The notes: a model not told the origin generated them from the letters alone. DNA of 64,000 nucleotides from Paenibacillus glucanolyticus NBRC 15330 (GCF_004000885.1 NZ_BIMC01000021.1:53149-117148), one strand, 5' to 3'. Shown: positions 1-9,755, numbered from the stretch's first letter. A program made the numbers and translations.

Positions 1-918
1 CATATCCTTGTAGTGAACCGCTTCTGCATCGGCAAAATACAGCTCATACACGCGGTCGTTGGCATAATACTGCCGCCCTTCCCATAAGACGCCGTCCACA
101 TCGCGGGAGATGACTCTGGCGTATCGTACGGTTCCGCCGGAGACCGTCTCCTGGTGAAGCACAACATCCCCGGAGTCGTTTACTTCCTTCAGAAGACGTT
201 CCAGCAGGTCATCGGGACTTTGCTTCACCTTCTGGGAGGAAGCATGGATTTCCAAGTAGTAACGGCCCGTCGCGTCATTGAACGCGGCTCCGCTCTCGTC
301 GTCCGTCCCTCTTCCAACCATCATCCAGGAGGGATAATTCATACTCCATTCATAATAACTATTCCCGATCCGGGTCTTTCCCGTGGTATTGTTGATTTCG
401 CCTTCGCCCTGCTTCTCTTCCTTATCCATAACCATGAGGCTAATGGACAGCTTGCCTTGGGAAGAGCTTACCTTGGCGCCAATCCCTGCCGCAACCGGGC
501 GCAGAGGCACCATCAGCGTGCCGGCTACCATCGTTGGTTCTGCCGGAAGCTGCACCTTTTTCCCATCGATCCAAGCCGTCTTGTTGTCGATCACGAGCAC
601 AACGGTATGCGAGCCTTGCAGCAATCGAACCCGATTCTCCCCTTCGAGCCTGATCTCGCTGCCAAAAGCTTTCTTGAACACGCCAAGCGGCACCATGAGC
701 ACCCCCTGTTTCAATTGGGGTTTGGCAATCGTGTAGGCTGTGCCATTCACCGAAGCTGTACTGCTGCCGCTCTGCACCGTCAATACCCGCTTCTCGGGAA
801 CCACGTCATCCCCCCATACCGGAAGTGACAGCGACGTAAATAACATGAAAGCCACTACCGTACCCGCTGTAAACCGCCGCAGACGCCGGCTTGACTCCGT
901 GCTTGCTCTCTTAACCAT
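1..918 (-). CDS. Stalk-domain (copper amine oxidase N-like) secreted protein, C-terminally truncated by window edge
   Basis: The reading frame starts with ATG at 918 and runs off the left edge, so 306 codons are visible. Residues about 12-36 form a signal peptide or membrane anchor. Residues about 50-165 carry two copies of the pattern seen in copper amine oxidase N-terminal (stalk) domains, including 'GVLMVPLGVFKKAFG' and 'GTLMVPLRPVAAGIGAKV'. The rest is an unassigned extracellular region. The ATG shares one base with the TAA stop of the upstream protease gene (TAATG), so translational coupling is likely. The family is common and exported in Paenibacillus; its biochemical role is not known, and I assign none. 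Confidence 0.8.
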   Translation of the reverse strand, partial: MVKRASTESSRRLRRFTAGTVVAFMLFTSLSLPVWGDDVVPEKRVLTVQSGSSTASVNGTAYTIAKPQLKQGVLMVPLGVFKKAFGSEIRLEGENRVRLLQGSHTVVLVIDNKTAWIDGKKVQLPAEPTMVAGTLMVPLRPVAAGIGAKVSSSQGKLSISLMVMDKEEKQGEGEINNTTGKTRIGNSYYEWSMNYPSWMMVGRGTDDESGAAFNDATGRYYLEIHASSQKVKQSPDDLLERLLKEVNDSGDVVLHQETVSGGTVRYARVISRDVDGVLWEGRQYYANDRVYELYFADAEAVHYKDM

Positions 919-1994
919 TACTCAGCCTCCCCAACGCTTGACGAAACAGCTTGGCTTCCATCCTGGCTGAGCGTCAGTTTAAGATTTACGATATCCCCGT
1001 CACGCTGCATCAGCAATTGAACATGCTGGCCCGGCATGAAGGACTTTAACCGTTCGTTTATATCCACAACGGAATATACGCGCTTTCCGTTAATTGCGTA
1101 TAACACATCGTCTTCTTGAATCCCGATTTTGCGTGCCTCTGCAGACAGCACCTTGATAACCGTCAGTGGGTCATCTGAAGGAAGCCCCACAATGGCCGAC
1201 CAGCTCTCTTCCAGCTCCAACCCGAGTGCCGCTCTTCTCACTTCACCATATTTCAATAAGTGATCCGTCACATAACGAACGGTTTCCGCCGGAATGGAGA
1301 AACCCATATTTTCAATGCCGACCGCGGCGAATTTCTTGCTGTTGATCCCGATAACCTCGCCCTTCAGATTAACCAGCGGGCCGCCGCTGTTTCCAGGGTT
1401 GATCGCTGTATCGGTCTGAATCAGACGGTAAGAACCGTCCACGCTGCGGTTTAGACCGCTAACCACACCGACCGAGGCTGAATTCCGCAGCGAGAATGAG
1501 ATCGGGGTGCCGATGGCAACCACGGTTTCCCCCACCAGCGCATTTTGCGCGGTAGCGGCAAACTTGGCCGGCTTCAAGGACTTGGCATTGATTTTGACCA
1601 AGGCAATGTCGCTCATCGGATCACTGTATACGCCCTTGGCTTTATAGGATTTGCCGTCGGAGGTCACAATCGTGATGCCGGTTAGACCATCCACTACATG
1701 GGCATTCGTCACAATCCAGCCGTCTGACTTCCAGATGACCCCCGTGCCATGAGCGAGGTTATATCGATCGTCCACTTCCCCGCCTCCTGATGCAGCCTTC
1801 CCGATAATGCCAACGACCGACGGCGACATCAGGCTGATGACCTGTGGCACCGCGTTTTGTTCATATGTACTTTTGTTCTTTGATGCTGCAGCTGCCGCAA
1901 TATCGGTATCCATAACGACACCGCAGCTTCCCGCCAGAATCACGGCCCCCAGCAGAACAGCAGCTGATCGCTGCTGCCAATGTATATTCTTCAA
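918..1994 (-). CDS. HtrA/DegP-like membrane-anchored serine protease with PDZ domain
   Basis: Trypsin-like S1C protease, expected to degrade or chaperone misfolded proteins outside the membrane. A hydrophobic anchor near the N-terminus is followed by the protease domain with His in 'IVTNAHVV', Asp in 'SDIALVKI' and Ser in 'GNSGGPL' (about residues 99, 129 and 203), then one PDZ domain to the C-terminus. I chose a TTG start at 1994 because GGAGG lies 10 bases upstream. An in-frame ATG at 2063 would add 23 residues but lacks a visible ribosome binding site. It is probably co-transcribed with the coupled stalk-domain gene downstream, which may be a partner or substrate (inference). Confidence 0.88.
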   Translation of the reverse strand: MKNIHWQQRSAAVLLGAVILAGSCGVVMDTDIAAAAASKNKSTYEQNAVPQVISLMSPSVVGIIGKAASGGGEVDDRYNLAHGTGVIWKSDGWIVTNAHVVDGLTGITIVTSDGKSYKAKGVYSDPMSDIALVKINAKSLKPAKFAATAQNALVGETVVAIGTPISFSLRNSASVGVVSGLNRSVDGSYRLIQTDTAINPGNSGGPLVNLKGEVIGINSKKFAAVGIENMGFSIPAETVRYVTDHLLKYGEVRRAALGLELEESWSAIVGLPSDDPLTVIKVLSAEARKIGIQEDDVLYAINGKRVYSVVDINERLKSFMPGQHVQLLMQRDGDIVNLKLTLSQDGSQAVSSSVGEAE

Positions 1995-2138
1995 TTGTTC
2001 GGTTCCTCCCCCGGTTCCATCCTCTATCCAACTTGTACTCCTCAATTTATCATGTTTTTCCATATACAGCCATTGCTTCTAGACCTATTTCTTTTTTATT
2101 TTCTTGCGGATTGTGTAACTTTCCCTCGAAGCAACAAA

Positions 2139-2175
2139 AAGACGCCTTCATCCTGCAAGAGCAGAAGGGCGTCTT
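2139..2175 (-). terminator. Rho-independent terminator after the DUF2759-like gene
   Basis: The arms 2139-2149 and 2164-2175 pair over 11 bases with one bulged base. On the minus strand the stem is followed by a T-rich run. It separates the small membrane protein gene from the htrA-like gene, so the latter needs its own promoter. Confidence 0.75.
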
Positions 2176-2232
2176 GTTTGTATGTATTTCCTTCGTCAAA
2201 TGAAGCCGCTTTAATAACGTACGAAATGCAGC

Positions 2233-2442
2233 CTAATTGTTAAACCATCCCGTAATCATGGCATAGTCAGAATACAGGAACACAAATAAGCTGACGAGGC
2301 CGAAAGCGATTGCGAATTTATTTTTTTGGCGGGCCATCAGCAAGCGAACCACACCAACCAAGATCAAAATCGTAAACAAAATCATAAAGATATCAAATGT
2401 CTTGAATGTTGCGCTCGCATCCGATGCTGCTGCAAGGATCAT
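2233..2442 (-). CDS. Small membrane protein, DUF2759-like
   Basis: Encodes 69 residues. The frame could be extended to 2556, but the ATG at 2442 is preceded by GAGGAGGT at good spacing and gives a compact protein. Two hydrophobic helices are evident (about residues 16-36 and 43-60), joined by a basic turn 'RQKNK', then a C-terminal 'GWFNN'. It resembles the DUF2759 small membrane proteins of Bacillaceae (recognised from memory, not searched). The function is unknown. It has its own terminator, so it is probably monocistronic. Confidence 0.7.
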   Translation of the reverse strand: MILAAASDASATFKTFDIFMILFTILILVGVVRLLMARQKNKFAIAFGLVSLFVFLYSDYAMITGWFNN

Positions 2443-2626
2443 GAAACGTACCTCCTCGTGGGTTTGTTCTCGGGCAAATTTACATATCTTCTTATATGTT
2501 ATCCATGTGCCCGTCCAGATGCAAGCCCTCTGTCCCCAAAAATGAAAAAAAGTCATAAAATTTTCTCATTTTTAACCAAATTGTCAGACTTCAGTATGAC
2601 TTTCATCATGGCTGTGGCCCGTTATT

Positions 2627-4222
2627 TTAGGGAATGTAATCGGGTTGGGGCTGCTTGGAGCTCTCAAGCGGCACATCTGCAGGATCAAGATGATGTCCTC
2701 CATCGTCCTCCGTGACCGACTCCGGTTCGGCTGTCATTTCCTCTTCCAAGTCATCATTAGGCAAGGCTACGGACGGGTCCGTGATCGTGATCCGATCCTC
2801 CGGATCCTTTTTGACATCGAGGGCAACCTCATTGGACGGTTCACTGCTTACGTTCAGTCCGTTAACAGCGACCACATAAATGGTATACCTGCCAGACGGG
2901 CCAGCTAACATATTGAGATTTGAGATGAGATACGCACGGTTATCTAACAGATCATCATTTAAGCGTGATCTCGATCCGTCGGTTCCTATGTAGTAAACAT
3001 TATATTTAACGCCTTCCTGTGCATCTGACCAGGTTAGACTAATGGATTCCTCTTCCTCATTTAGAATAGCCTGAAGACCCGATACTTTATTCGGCCGGCT
3101 CGAAACTTCGCTGGAATAACCGCTCTTGCCGATCCTATTGACAGCTTCTATGACATAGAAGGTCGGCTCCTGATGAGTTGCGTTCAATATCACATAAGAA
3201 CCCGCCTCCACATTCGCTCCGTCTGCCAATAACGTATAGCCTGCCCCCGGCTGTGCACTGGAATAGACGTTGTAGGTCTCGCCCTGTCGCTGAGTCCAGG
3301 TCAATTGAACCTGACCATTCACATCATGAAATTTCACATTATTAGGAGCTGAAGGTGGTGTTGTCGGCAGCTGTGATTGTAACGGCCCCTGCGATTCCGT
3401 TCCCGATTGCGGTGAATGTGGCTGCGCACCTCCTGAAGGTACTTCTGCTGCTTCTCGGGAAGGCGTCGCAACTCCATAGATGATCGGTAGCGTATCCTCT
3501 GATTGAGTCTCCTGCTCTTTCTCTGGCTGAGAATCCAGCTCTTCCTCGGGAGTATCTAACTCGCTCTCGGGGGCATCCAGCTTGATCTGCTCTGCCGCTT
3601 GCAGCCATTTGAAGGTTGCCGCGGCGGCGGCTTCCCTTGTAACTGTCCCCTTGGGGCTAAAACCATTTGCGGTTTCCGGGAAGAGACCTAGTTCCAGCGC
3701 AAGTGCTGTAGCATCCTTTGCATATTCGCTAATCGAAGGATCATTAGTCTTCTCCTGCAAGGTTCCCTCATGCAAAATTTCCTTGCCGGTAATCTCTTGC
3801 AGGGCTCTCTGGCATAACACGGCCATATCCTGCTGTGTCAGCGGTTGTCCCAGTCCAAACCTTCCGTTTCCGACTCCCATGACGAGTCCCTTATTCACCG
3901 CAGCTTCTATAGCGGAGAAGGCATAATGATCGTTAGACACATCCTTAAATGTAGCCCTCTCGGGAGGATTGCCTGTACTCAGATTTAACGCATTTACGAT
4001 CATGATAACAAAATCCTGCCGGCTCACGCTTTCTTTCGGATTGAACTCCTCGTACCCGTCACCTTGGAGCAGCCCGCTGTCTGCTAACCGGAGAATGGCA
4101 TCCTTTGCATAGGATGGATCGATATCTGAAAAAATAACGCCTGCTTGAGCACTAGTGGATGAGTTTATGTATAAAGCACTTGCTGCCAGAGCAATCAGCA
4201 TGGAATAGGTGTACCTCTTCAT
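2627..4222 (-). CDS. S-layer homology domain surface protein with fibronectin type III-like domains
   Basis: 531 residues with a signal peptide (1 to about 27). Three SLH motifs follow (about 30-75, 92-135 and 160-210), with repeated patterns such as 'DAILRLADSGLLQGDG'. SLH domains bind pyruvylated secondary cell-wall polymers, so the protein is probably displayed on the wall. Next comes a Pro/Glu/Ser/Gln-rich linker (about 211-300), two fibronectin III-like modules (about 295-380 and 383-475) and an acidic tail. The start has a GGGGGGA ribosome binding site. It has no apparent operon partner. No enzymatic domain is visible; a structural or adhesive role is inferred. Confidence 0.85.
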   Translation of the reverse strand: MKRYTYSMLIALAASALYINSSTSAQAGVIFSDIDPSYAKDAILRLADSGLLQGDGYEEFNPKESVSRQDFVIMIVNALNLSTGNPPERATFKDVSNDHYAFSAIEAAVNKGLVMGVGNGRFGLGQPLTQQDMAVLCQRALQEITGKEILHEGTLQEKTNDPSISEYAKDATALALELGLFPETANGFSPKGTVTREAAAAATFKWLQAAEQIKLDAPESELDTPEEELDSQPEKEQETQSEDTLPIIYGVATPSREAAEVPSGGAQPHSPQSGTESQGPLQSQLPTTPPSAPNNVKFHDVNGQVQLTWTQRQGETYNVYSSAQPGAGYTLLADGANVEAGSYVILNATHQEPTFYVIEAVNRIGKSGYSSEVSSRPNKVSGLQAILNEEEESISLTWSDAQEGVKYNVYYIGTDGSRSRLNDDLLDNRAYLISNLNMLAGPSGRYTIYVVAVNGLNVSSEPSNEVALDVKKDPEDRITITDPSVALPNDDLEEEMTAEPESVTEDDGGHHLDPADVPLESSKQPQPDYIP

Positions 4223-4362
4223 ACAATCCCCCCATTAATCAAAATCACCAAGATCATACCATATCCTGGAACGGGATGGTATTGGAGGAATATATGAAAA
4301 TACACAGTATATTCCTTCACCGACTACTCCATTCTCTAAGCTGCTCTTGGATAAGAAAAAAA

Positions 4363-4390
4363 GAGCCCCCGATTATTCCATCGGGTGCTC
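4363..4390 (-). terminator. Terminator of the uvrBA operon
   Basis: An 11-base stem with one mismatch (4363-4373 with 4380-4390) is followed on the minus strand by a run of seven T residues. It lies about 90 bases past the uvrA stop. Confidence 0.85.
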
Positions 4391-4482
4391 CTTCTCAGAC
4401 AACCTCTTGTTCATTGGCTGAAGTTATTTGTTGATATCAATGCCAGCGCAATCCCCTTCAGCATGGGAAGAAAGCCGAACTA

Positions 4483-7353
4483 CTATGAACGCGCAGCCTC
4501 AACCTTGTTCAGTTCCTTGGTTCGCTTCGTATCACGTTCCAAGACCGGCTTCAGGTACTTGCCTGTATAAGACTCCGGCACCTTGACCAATTCCTCAGGC
4601 GTACCTGTGGCAATGATCGTACCGCCACCGCTGCCGCCCTCTGGACCAAGATCGATCAGATAATCCGCCGTCTTAATGACATCCAGATTGTGCTCGATGA
4701 CCAGGACGGACTCGCCGGATTCTACCAGGCGGTGGAGCACAACTAACAGACGGTCGATATCGTCCACATGCAGGCCGGTTGTCGGTTCATCCAGGATATA
4801 CATCGTTTTCCCTGTGCTGCGGCGGTACAGCTCAGATGCCAGCTTCACGCGCTGGGCTTCACCGCCGGACAGCGTTGTGGCAGGCTGGCCCAGCGTAATG
4901 TAGCCCAAGCCAACATCCATCAAGGTTTGCATTTTGCGGTGAATCTTCGGAATGTTCTGGAAGAAATCCGTTGCATTCTCAACCGTCATCTCCAGCACTT
5001 CGGAGATGTTCTTGCCTTTATATTTGACTTCCAGCGTTTCACGGTTATAGCGCTTGCCCTTACATACTTCGCAAGGAACGTAAATATCCGGCAGGAAGTG
5101 CATTTCAATCTTGATGATTCCGTCCCCGCGGCAGGCCTCGCAGCGTCCGCCCTTCACGTTGAAGCTGAAGCGGCCTTTCTTGTATCCGCGAATCTTCGCT
5201 TCATTCGTCTGGGAGAAGATGTCCCTGATATCGTCGAAGACGCCTGTATAGGTAGCAGGGTTCGAGCGAGGCGTACGGCCGATCGGAGACTGGTCAATGT
5301 CAATGACCTTCTCGATATGCTCGAGACCTTTCATTTCACGGTATTTCCCTGGACGCACCTTCGCCTTGTTCAAATCGCGGGCCAGCGTTTTATACAGAAT
5401 CTCATTCACCAGCGTTGATTTACCGGATCCGGACACGCCGGTTACCGCAGTAAACACGCCAATCGGAATTTTCACGTTGATATTCTTGAGATTGTTTTCT
5501 TTCGCGCCCTTGATCTCAAGCCAGCGTCCATCAGTCTTGCGCCGCTCGCTGTTAACCGGAATGAATTTGCGGCCGCTCAGATATTGCCCCGTCAGAGAAT
5601 TAGGGTCCTTCATAATCTCCTTCGGTGTTCCCTCCGCAATGACCTGGCCGCCATGGATGCCAGCGCCTGGACCGATATCGATGATATAGTCCGCAGCCAT
5701 CATCGTATCTTCGTCGTGCTCTACCACAATCAGCGTATTGCCCAAATTCCGCATATGCTCAAGGGTGGAGATCAGTCGGTCGTTATCCCGCTGGTGAAGT
5801 CCAATACTAGGCTCGTCCAAAATGTACAACACGCCCATCAGGCTCGATCCGATCTGCGTGGCTAGCCGGATTCGTTGTGCTTCCCCGCCAGACAGCGTTC
5901 CCGCTGAACGGCTGAGGGTGAGGTAATCCAATCCCACATTGACCAGGAATCCCAACCGGCTGTGAATCTCTTTCAGGATGAGGTTGGCAATCTGGGTTTC
6001 TTTCTCGCTGAGTTCCAGATGATCGAAGAATTTCAGGGAATCCCCGATCGACAGACTGGAAACGTAGGCCATATTGCGCTCATTGATCGTAACGGCCAGG
6101 CTCTCCTTCCGAAGACGATGCCCTTTACATACGTCGCATGGCTTGCTGCTCATGTAGCCTTCGATGTACTCGCGAATACCTTCGGAATTCGTATCCCGGT
6201 AGCGGCGTTCCAGATTCGGAATAATTCCCTCAAAGGTCACGTGCGCTTCCTTGCGCTGACCGAAATCATTCTCATAACGGAAATGTACCTTCTCTTTGCC
6301 CGTGCCATATAACAGCTTATTCATCTGTTCCTGGGTCAGGGTGCTGACCGGCTTGTCCTGCGGAATGCCGAAATGCACGCAGACCGATTTCAGAAATTGC
6401 GGATAATAGGTGGAGGTGCCTCCACTCCATGCGGCAAAGGCGCCTTCTTCTATACTTTTGCTCATATCCGGCACCAGCAGCTCCGAATCCACAATCATCT
6501 CCACACCCAAGCCGTCGCATTCCGGACAAGCTCCGAACGGGGTGTTAAAAGAGAACATCCTCGGCGTCAGCTCTTCCATGCTGAAACCGCAGATCGGGCA
6601 AGCGAAGTTGGAGCTGAAGCGCAGCTCCTCTTGTCCCATAATATCAACCAGAAGCTGGCCGCCCGACAGATTCAATGCCGTCTCGATCGAATCGGCAAGA
6701 CGTGCCTCAATATCTTCCTTGACCACGATCCGGTCAACCACAACCTCGATCGTATGCTTCTTATTCTTCTCAAGCTCGATGCTGTCCGACAGATCACGCA
6801 GCTCCCCGTTGACACGAACCCGGACAAAGCCCTGCTTCGCAATATCGGCAAACAGATTCTTATGCTCGCCTTTGCGTCCAGAAATGACCGGTGCCAGAAT
6901 CTGCAGTCTCGTCTTCTCCGGATACTGCATGATACGGTCTACCATCTGTTCGACCGTCTGGGAAGTGATCTCCACGCCATGCTCCGGGCAATGAGGATGT
7001 CCAATGCGAGCGAACAGGAGTCGCAGATAATCGTAGATTTCCGTTACGGTACCCACCGTGGAACGCGGGTTGCGGCTCGTCGTTTTCTGGTCAATCGATA
7101 TCGCAGGCGATAAGCCGTCGATGGAATCGACATCCGGTTTTTCCATTTGTCCGAGGAACTGGCGGGCATAAGCGGACAAGGATTCCACGTAACGACGCTG
7201 ACCCTCGGCATAAATGGTATCAAATGCGAGCGAGGATTTGCCCGAGCCGCTAAGACCTGTAAGAACAACGAACTTGTCACGAGGTATCGTGACGTCGATA
7301 TTTTTCAGATTGTGTGCGCGGGCGCCTTTGATCACAATATTTTCACTTGCCAA
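4483..7353 (-). CDS. uvrA: Excinuclease ABC subunit A
   Basis: UvrA finds bulky DNA lesions and loads UvrB in nucleotide excision repair. The 956 residues match the usual length. Two ABC modules are present, each with Walker A ('GLSGSGKSS' near the N-terminus and 'GVSGSGKST' near 645), LSGGEAQR signatures and 'LDEPS/LDEPT' Walker B motifs. Zinc-binding cysteine pairs CPIC/CPEC and CEAC/CEVC are intact. The start is TTG at 7353, with GGAG 10 bases upstream. It lies about 100 bases downstream of uvrB in the same direction, so uvrB-uvrA form an operon as in Bacillus. Confidence 0.98.
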   Translation of the reverse strand: MASENIVIKGARAHNLKNIDVTIPRDKFVVLTGLSGSGKSSLAFDTIYAEGQRRYVESLSAYARQFLGQMEKPDVDSIDGLSPAISIDQKTTSRNPRSTVGTVTEIYDYLRLLFARIGHPHCPEHGVEITSQTVEQMVDRIMQYPEKTRLQILAPVISGRKGEHKNLFADIAKQGFVRVRVNGELRDLSDSIELEKNKKHTIEVVVDRIVVKEDIEARLADSIETALNLSGGQLLVDIMGQEELRFSSNFACPICGFSMEELTPRMFSFNTPFGACPECDGLGVEMIVDSELLVPDMSKSIEEGAFAAWSGGTSTYYPQFLKSVCVHFGIPQDKPVSTLTQEQMNKLLYGTGKEKVHFRYENDFGQRKEAHVTFEGIIPNLERRYRDTNSEGIREYIEGYMSSKPCDVCKGHRLRKESLAVTINERNMAYVSSLSIGDSLKFFDHLELSEKETQIANLILKEIHSRLGFLVNVGLDYLTLSRSAGTLSGGEAQRIRLATQIGSSLMGVLYILDEPSIGLHQRDNDRLISTLEHMRNLGNTLIVVEHDEDTMMAADYIIDIGPGAGIHGGQVIAEGTPKEIMKDPNSLTGQYLSGRKFIPVNSERRKTDGRWLEIKGAKENNLKNINVKIPIGVFTAVTGVSGSGKSTLVNEILYKTLARDLNKAKVRPGKYREMKGLEHIEKVIDIDQSPIGRTPRSNPATYTGVFDDIRDIFSQTNEAKIRGYKKGRFSFNVKGGRCEACRGDGIIKIEMHFLPDIYVPCEVCKGKRYNRETLEVKYKGKNISEVLEMTVENATDFFQNIPKIHRKMQTLMDVGLGYITLGQPATTLSGGEAQRVKLASELYRRSTGKTMYILDEPTTGLHVDDIDRLLVVLHRLVESGESVLVIEHNLDVIKTADYLIDLGPEGGSGGGTIIATGTPEELVKVPESYTGKYLKPVLERDTKRTKELNKVEAARS

Positions 7354-7455
7354 ACGATATCATCTCCTACTCCATATGGCATGCATGTATAGCTGTATTT
7401 ATTTCACAAAGAGAACGACCGCTTGGCCGTCCCCCTTGACATTCTTCAACCCATA

Positions 7456-9447
7456 TTATTCAGCCTGCAGCTCCAGAAGGGCATCACGAAGCTCTGCCGC
7501 ACGCTCGAATTGCAAATTCTTTGCGGCTTCCTTCATCTCGGACTGCAGACGCTGAATCAGATTCTGACGTTCTTTCTTCGACATCTTCTGTCCTTCGCCC
7601 ACCAGATAATCGGTCTTGCCCTCTGCAACCTTCGTTGCTTCGATGACATCGCGGATCTTCTTGCGGATCGTCTGCGGCGTAATGCCGTGCTCCTCATTAT
7701 AAGCGACCTGAATGCTGCGGCGACGTTCGGTTTCCTTGATCGCCCGATCCATGGAATCGGTGATCTTGTTGCCGTACATGATAACTTTACCTTCCGAGTT
7801 CCGCGCAGCCCGACCAATCGTCTGGATAAGGGAACGGTCAGAACGGAGGAAGCCTTCCTTGTCCGCATCCAGAATCGCAACCAGGGAAACCTCTGGCAGG
7901 TCAAGACCTTCCCGTAGAAGGTTAATACCCACCAGCACGTGGAATGTACCAAGCCGCAGATCGCGAAGGATCTGCATCCGTTCCAGCGTTTTGATGTCGG
8001 AGTGCATATAACGAACCTTGATCCCGATCTCCTTCAAATAATCGGTCAGATCCTCCGACATTTTCTTCGTCAGGGTGGTCACGAGCACACGCTCATCGCG
8101 CTCCACCCGGTCATGGATCTCGCTGATCAGGTCATCGATCTGGCCTTCTGTAGGACGCACATCGATGATCGGATCAAGCAGTCCTGTCGGACGGATGATC
8201 TGCTCAACCATCGTCTCGCAGTGCTCCATCTCATACGGACCCGGCGTAGCCGATACGTAGATGATCTGGTTCACCTTCTCCTCGAATTCCTCGAACTTCA
8301 GCGGCCGGTTATCCAGCGCGGACGGCAACCGGAAACCATGGTCGACCAGCACGGTTTTGCGCGCACGGTCACCGTTGTACATCGCGCGGATCTGCGGCAG
8401 GGTCACATGCGATTCATCAATGACAAACAGCATATCGTCCGGGAAGTAGTCCAGGAGTGTATAGGGGGTTGCCCCCGCCTCTCTGAAGGTCAGCGGACCG
8501 GAATAGTTCTCGATGCCGGAGCAGAAGCCGACTTCCTTCATCATCTCAATATCATAACGGGTGCGCTGCTCCAGTCGCTGCGCTTCCAGCAGCTTGCCTT
8601 CCGAACGAAGAAGTTCGAGACGCTCTTCCAGCTCCCGTTCGATATTGACAAGCGCTACCCGCATCGTTTCTTCACGGGTAACGAAGTGAGATGCCGGGAA
8701 TATGGCGACATGGTCGCGTTCTCCAACCAGCTCGCCCGTCAACACGTCAATCTCTGTGATCCGTTCAATCTCGTCGCCGAACAACTCAACGCGAACGGCA
8801 TGCTCCCCCTTCGAAGCAGGGAAAATCTCGATGACGTCCCCCCGAACGCGGAATGTGCCGCGAACGAAGTTGATATCGTTCCGCTGATATTGGATGTCAA
8901 CAAGTCGGGACAAAATCTGATTTCGAGGTTTCTCCATACCCACCCGCAGCGAAAGCAGCAGTTCACCGTACTCATGCGGCGAACCCAAACCGTATATGCA
9001 AGATACACTCGCCACAATGATGACATCGCGTCGTTCGAACAGCGAGCTTGTTGCAGAGTGGCGTAGCTTATCAATCTCTTCATTAATACTGGAGTCCTTC
9101 TCGATATACGTATCAGAGGAAGGGATATAGGCTTCCGGCTGATAGTAATCGTAATAACTCACGAAATAATCCACCGAGTTGTTCGGGAAGAATTCCTTGA
9201 ACTCACTGGCCAGTTGAGCAGCCAGCGTCTTGTTATGTGCAATGACGAGTGTCGGACGGTTTACCTTGGCGATTGTCTGCGCGATCGTAAACGTCTTACC
9301 CGTTCCTGTTGCACCCAGCAGTGTCTGATGCTTCTTCCCTTGGTGCAATCCTTCGACCAACGCATCAATAGCCGTGGGCTGGTCGCCCTGCGGCTGGAAT
9401 TCAGACTCGATCTCAAAGGATTTGGTACTGACAACTAAATCGCTCAT
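7456..9447 (-). CDS. uvrB: Excinuclease ABC subunit B
   Basis: UvrB is the damage-verifying helicase-like subunit that recruits UvrC. 663 residues. Helicase motifs are clear: Walker A 'GATGTGKT', the beta-hairpin region with 'YYDYYQPEAYIP', 'DESHVTLPQ', 'SATPGPYE' and 'QTIGRAARN'. A UvrC-interacting UVR domain ends the protein ('MKEAAKNLQFERAAELRD'). It is the first gene of the uvrBA operon, behind a sigma-A-type promoter and a LexA-like box. Confidence 0.98.
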   Translation of the reverse strand: MSDLVVSTKSFEIESEFQPQGDQPTAIDALVEGLHQGKKHQTLLGATGTGKTFTIAQTIAKVNRPTLVIAHNKTLAAQLASEFKEFFPNNSVDYFVSYYDYYQPEAYIPSSDTYIEKDSSINEEIDKLRHSATSSLFERRDVIIVASVSCIYGLGSPHEYGELLLSLRVGMEKPRNQILSRLVDIQYQRNDINFVRGTFRVRGDVIEIFPASKGEHAVRVELFGDEIERITEIDVLTGELVGERDHVAIFPASHFVTREETMRVALVNIERELEERLELLRSEGKLLEAQRLEQRTRYDIEMMKEVGFCSGIENYSGPLTFREAGATPYTLLDYFPDDMLFVIDESHVTLPQIRAMYNGDRARKTVLVDHGFRLPSALDNRPLKFEEFEEKVNQIIYVSATPGPYEMEHCETMVEQIIRPTGLLDPIIDVRPTEGQIDDLISEIHDRVERDERVLVTTLTKKMSEDLTDYLKEIGIKVRYMHSDIKTLERMQILRDLRLGTFHVLVGINLLREGLDLPEVSLVAILDADKEGFLRSDRSLIQTIGRAARNSEGKVIMYGNKITDSMDRAIKETERRRSIQVAYNEEHGITPQTIRKKIRDVIEATKVAEGKTDYLVGEGQKMSKKERQNLIQRLQSEMKEAAKNLQFERAAELRDALLELQAE

Positions 9448-9553
9448 TGCCCTTCATCACCCTCATACTCTAAAATTAAATTCATGCTAAAAGATATGTC
9501 GAAACTTCCCGATGATATATTATGGGAAATTAGTGGTGTCTACTTAGGGAATA

Positions 9554-9567
9554 AGAATATTTGTTCC
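9554..9567 (-). promoter_or_regulatory. Candidate LexA (SOS) operator of uvrB
   Basis: Read on the minus strand the site is GGAACAAATATTCT. The Bacillus LexA box is CGAACRNRYGTTYC. The GAAC half and the centre match, and the second half is ATTC instead of GTTC. It starts seven bases beyond the -10 hexamer, at the expected transcription start, a location that suits repression. Confidence 0.5.
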
Positions 9568-9573
9568 CGTCTC

Positions 9574-9602
9574 ATTATACCCCTTCCCTTTTTTTGATGC
9601 AA
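9574..9602 (-). promoter_or_regulatory. Sigma-A promoter of uvrBA
   Basis: On the minus strand: TTGCAT (9597-9602), a 17-base spacer, and TATAAT (9574-9579). The -10 is perfect and the spacing ideal. It lies about 125 bases before the uvrB start. Confidence 0.75.
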
Positions 9603-9755
9603 ACAGTTTAATGAAAATTTCAATAAGTTCCAGTTCCCGTTGTCGGGATTTCAACTTATAGAGTCTGGCAGACTTCATGGCCCGCATTGAACAAGCTTTA
9701 TATCAAACTTATGACTTCATGAATTTAACTTCCTTAAAGGAGATGGTACAGCGTT

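Larger units (their letters stand above)
9448..9755. promoter_or_regulatory. Divergent uvrB/motA intergenic region
   Basis: This 308-base spacer holds the uvrB promoter and LexA-like box, listed separately. Towards motA I see only a weak sigma-A candidate, TTGAAC (9687-9692), a 17-base spacer and TATGAC (9710-9715). The motA ribosome binding site AAAGGAG lies near 9735. I did not find a convincing sigma-D promoter for motAB, which one would expect for stator genes. Confidence 0.4.

Noticed and set aside
154..828. Open frame of 224 codons on the plus strand at the left edge
   Set aside because: The opposite strand encodes a signal peptide and stalk domains with a coupled start, which is far more convincing.
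7939..9066. Long open frame (375 codons) on the plus strand
   Set aside because: It lies antisense to the well-supported uvrB gene and shows no family motif; high-GC codon bias creates such shadows.
9620..9660. Sigma-D promoter for motAB (TAAG ... GTCGGGAT)
   Set aside because: Only 5 of 8 bases match the -10 and the spacing is 14 rather than 15.
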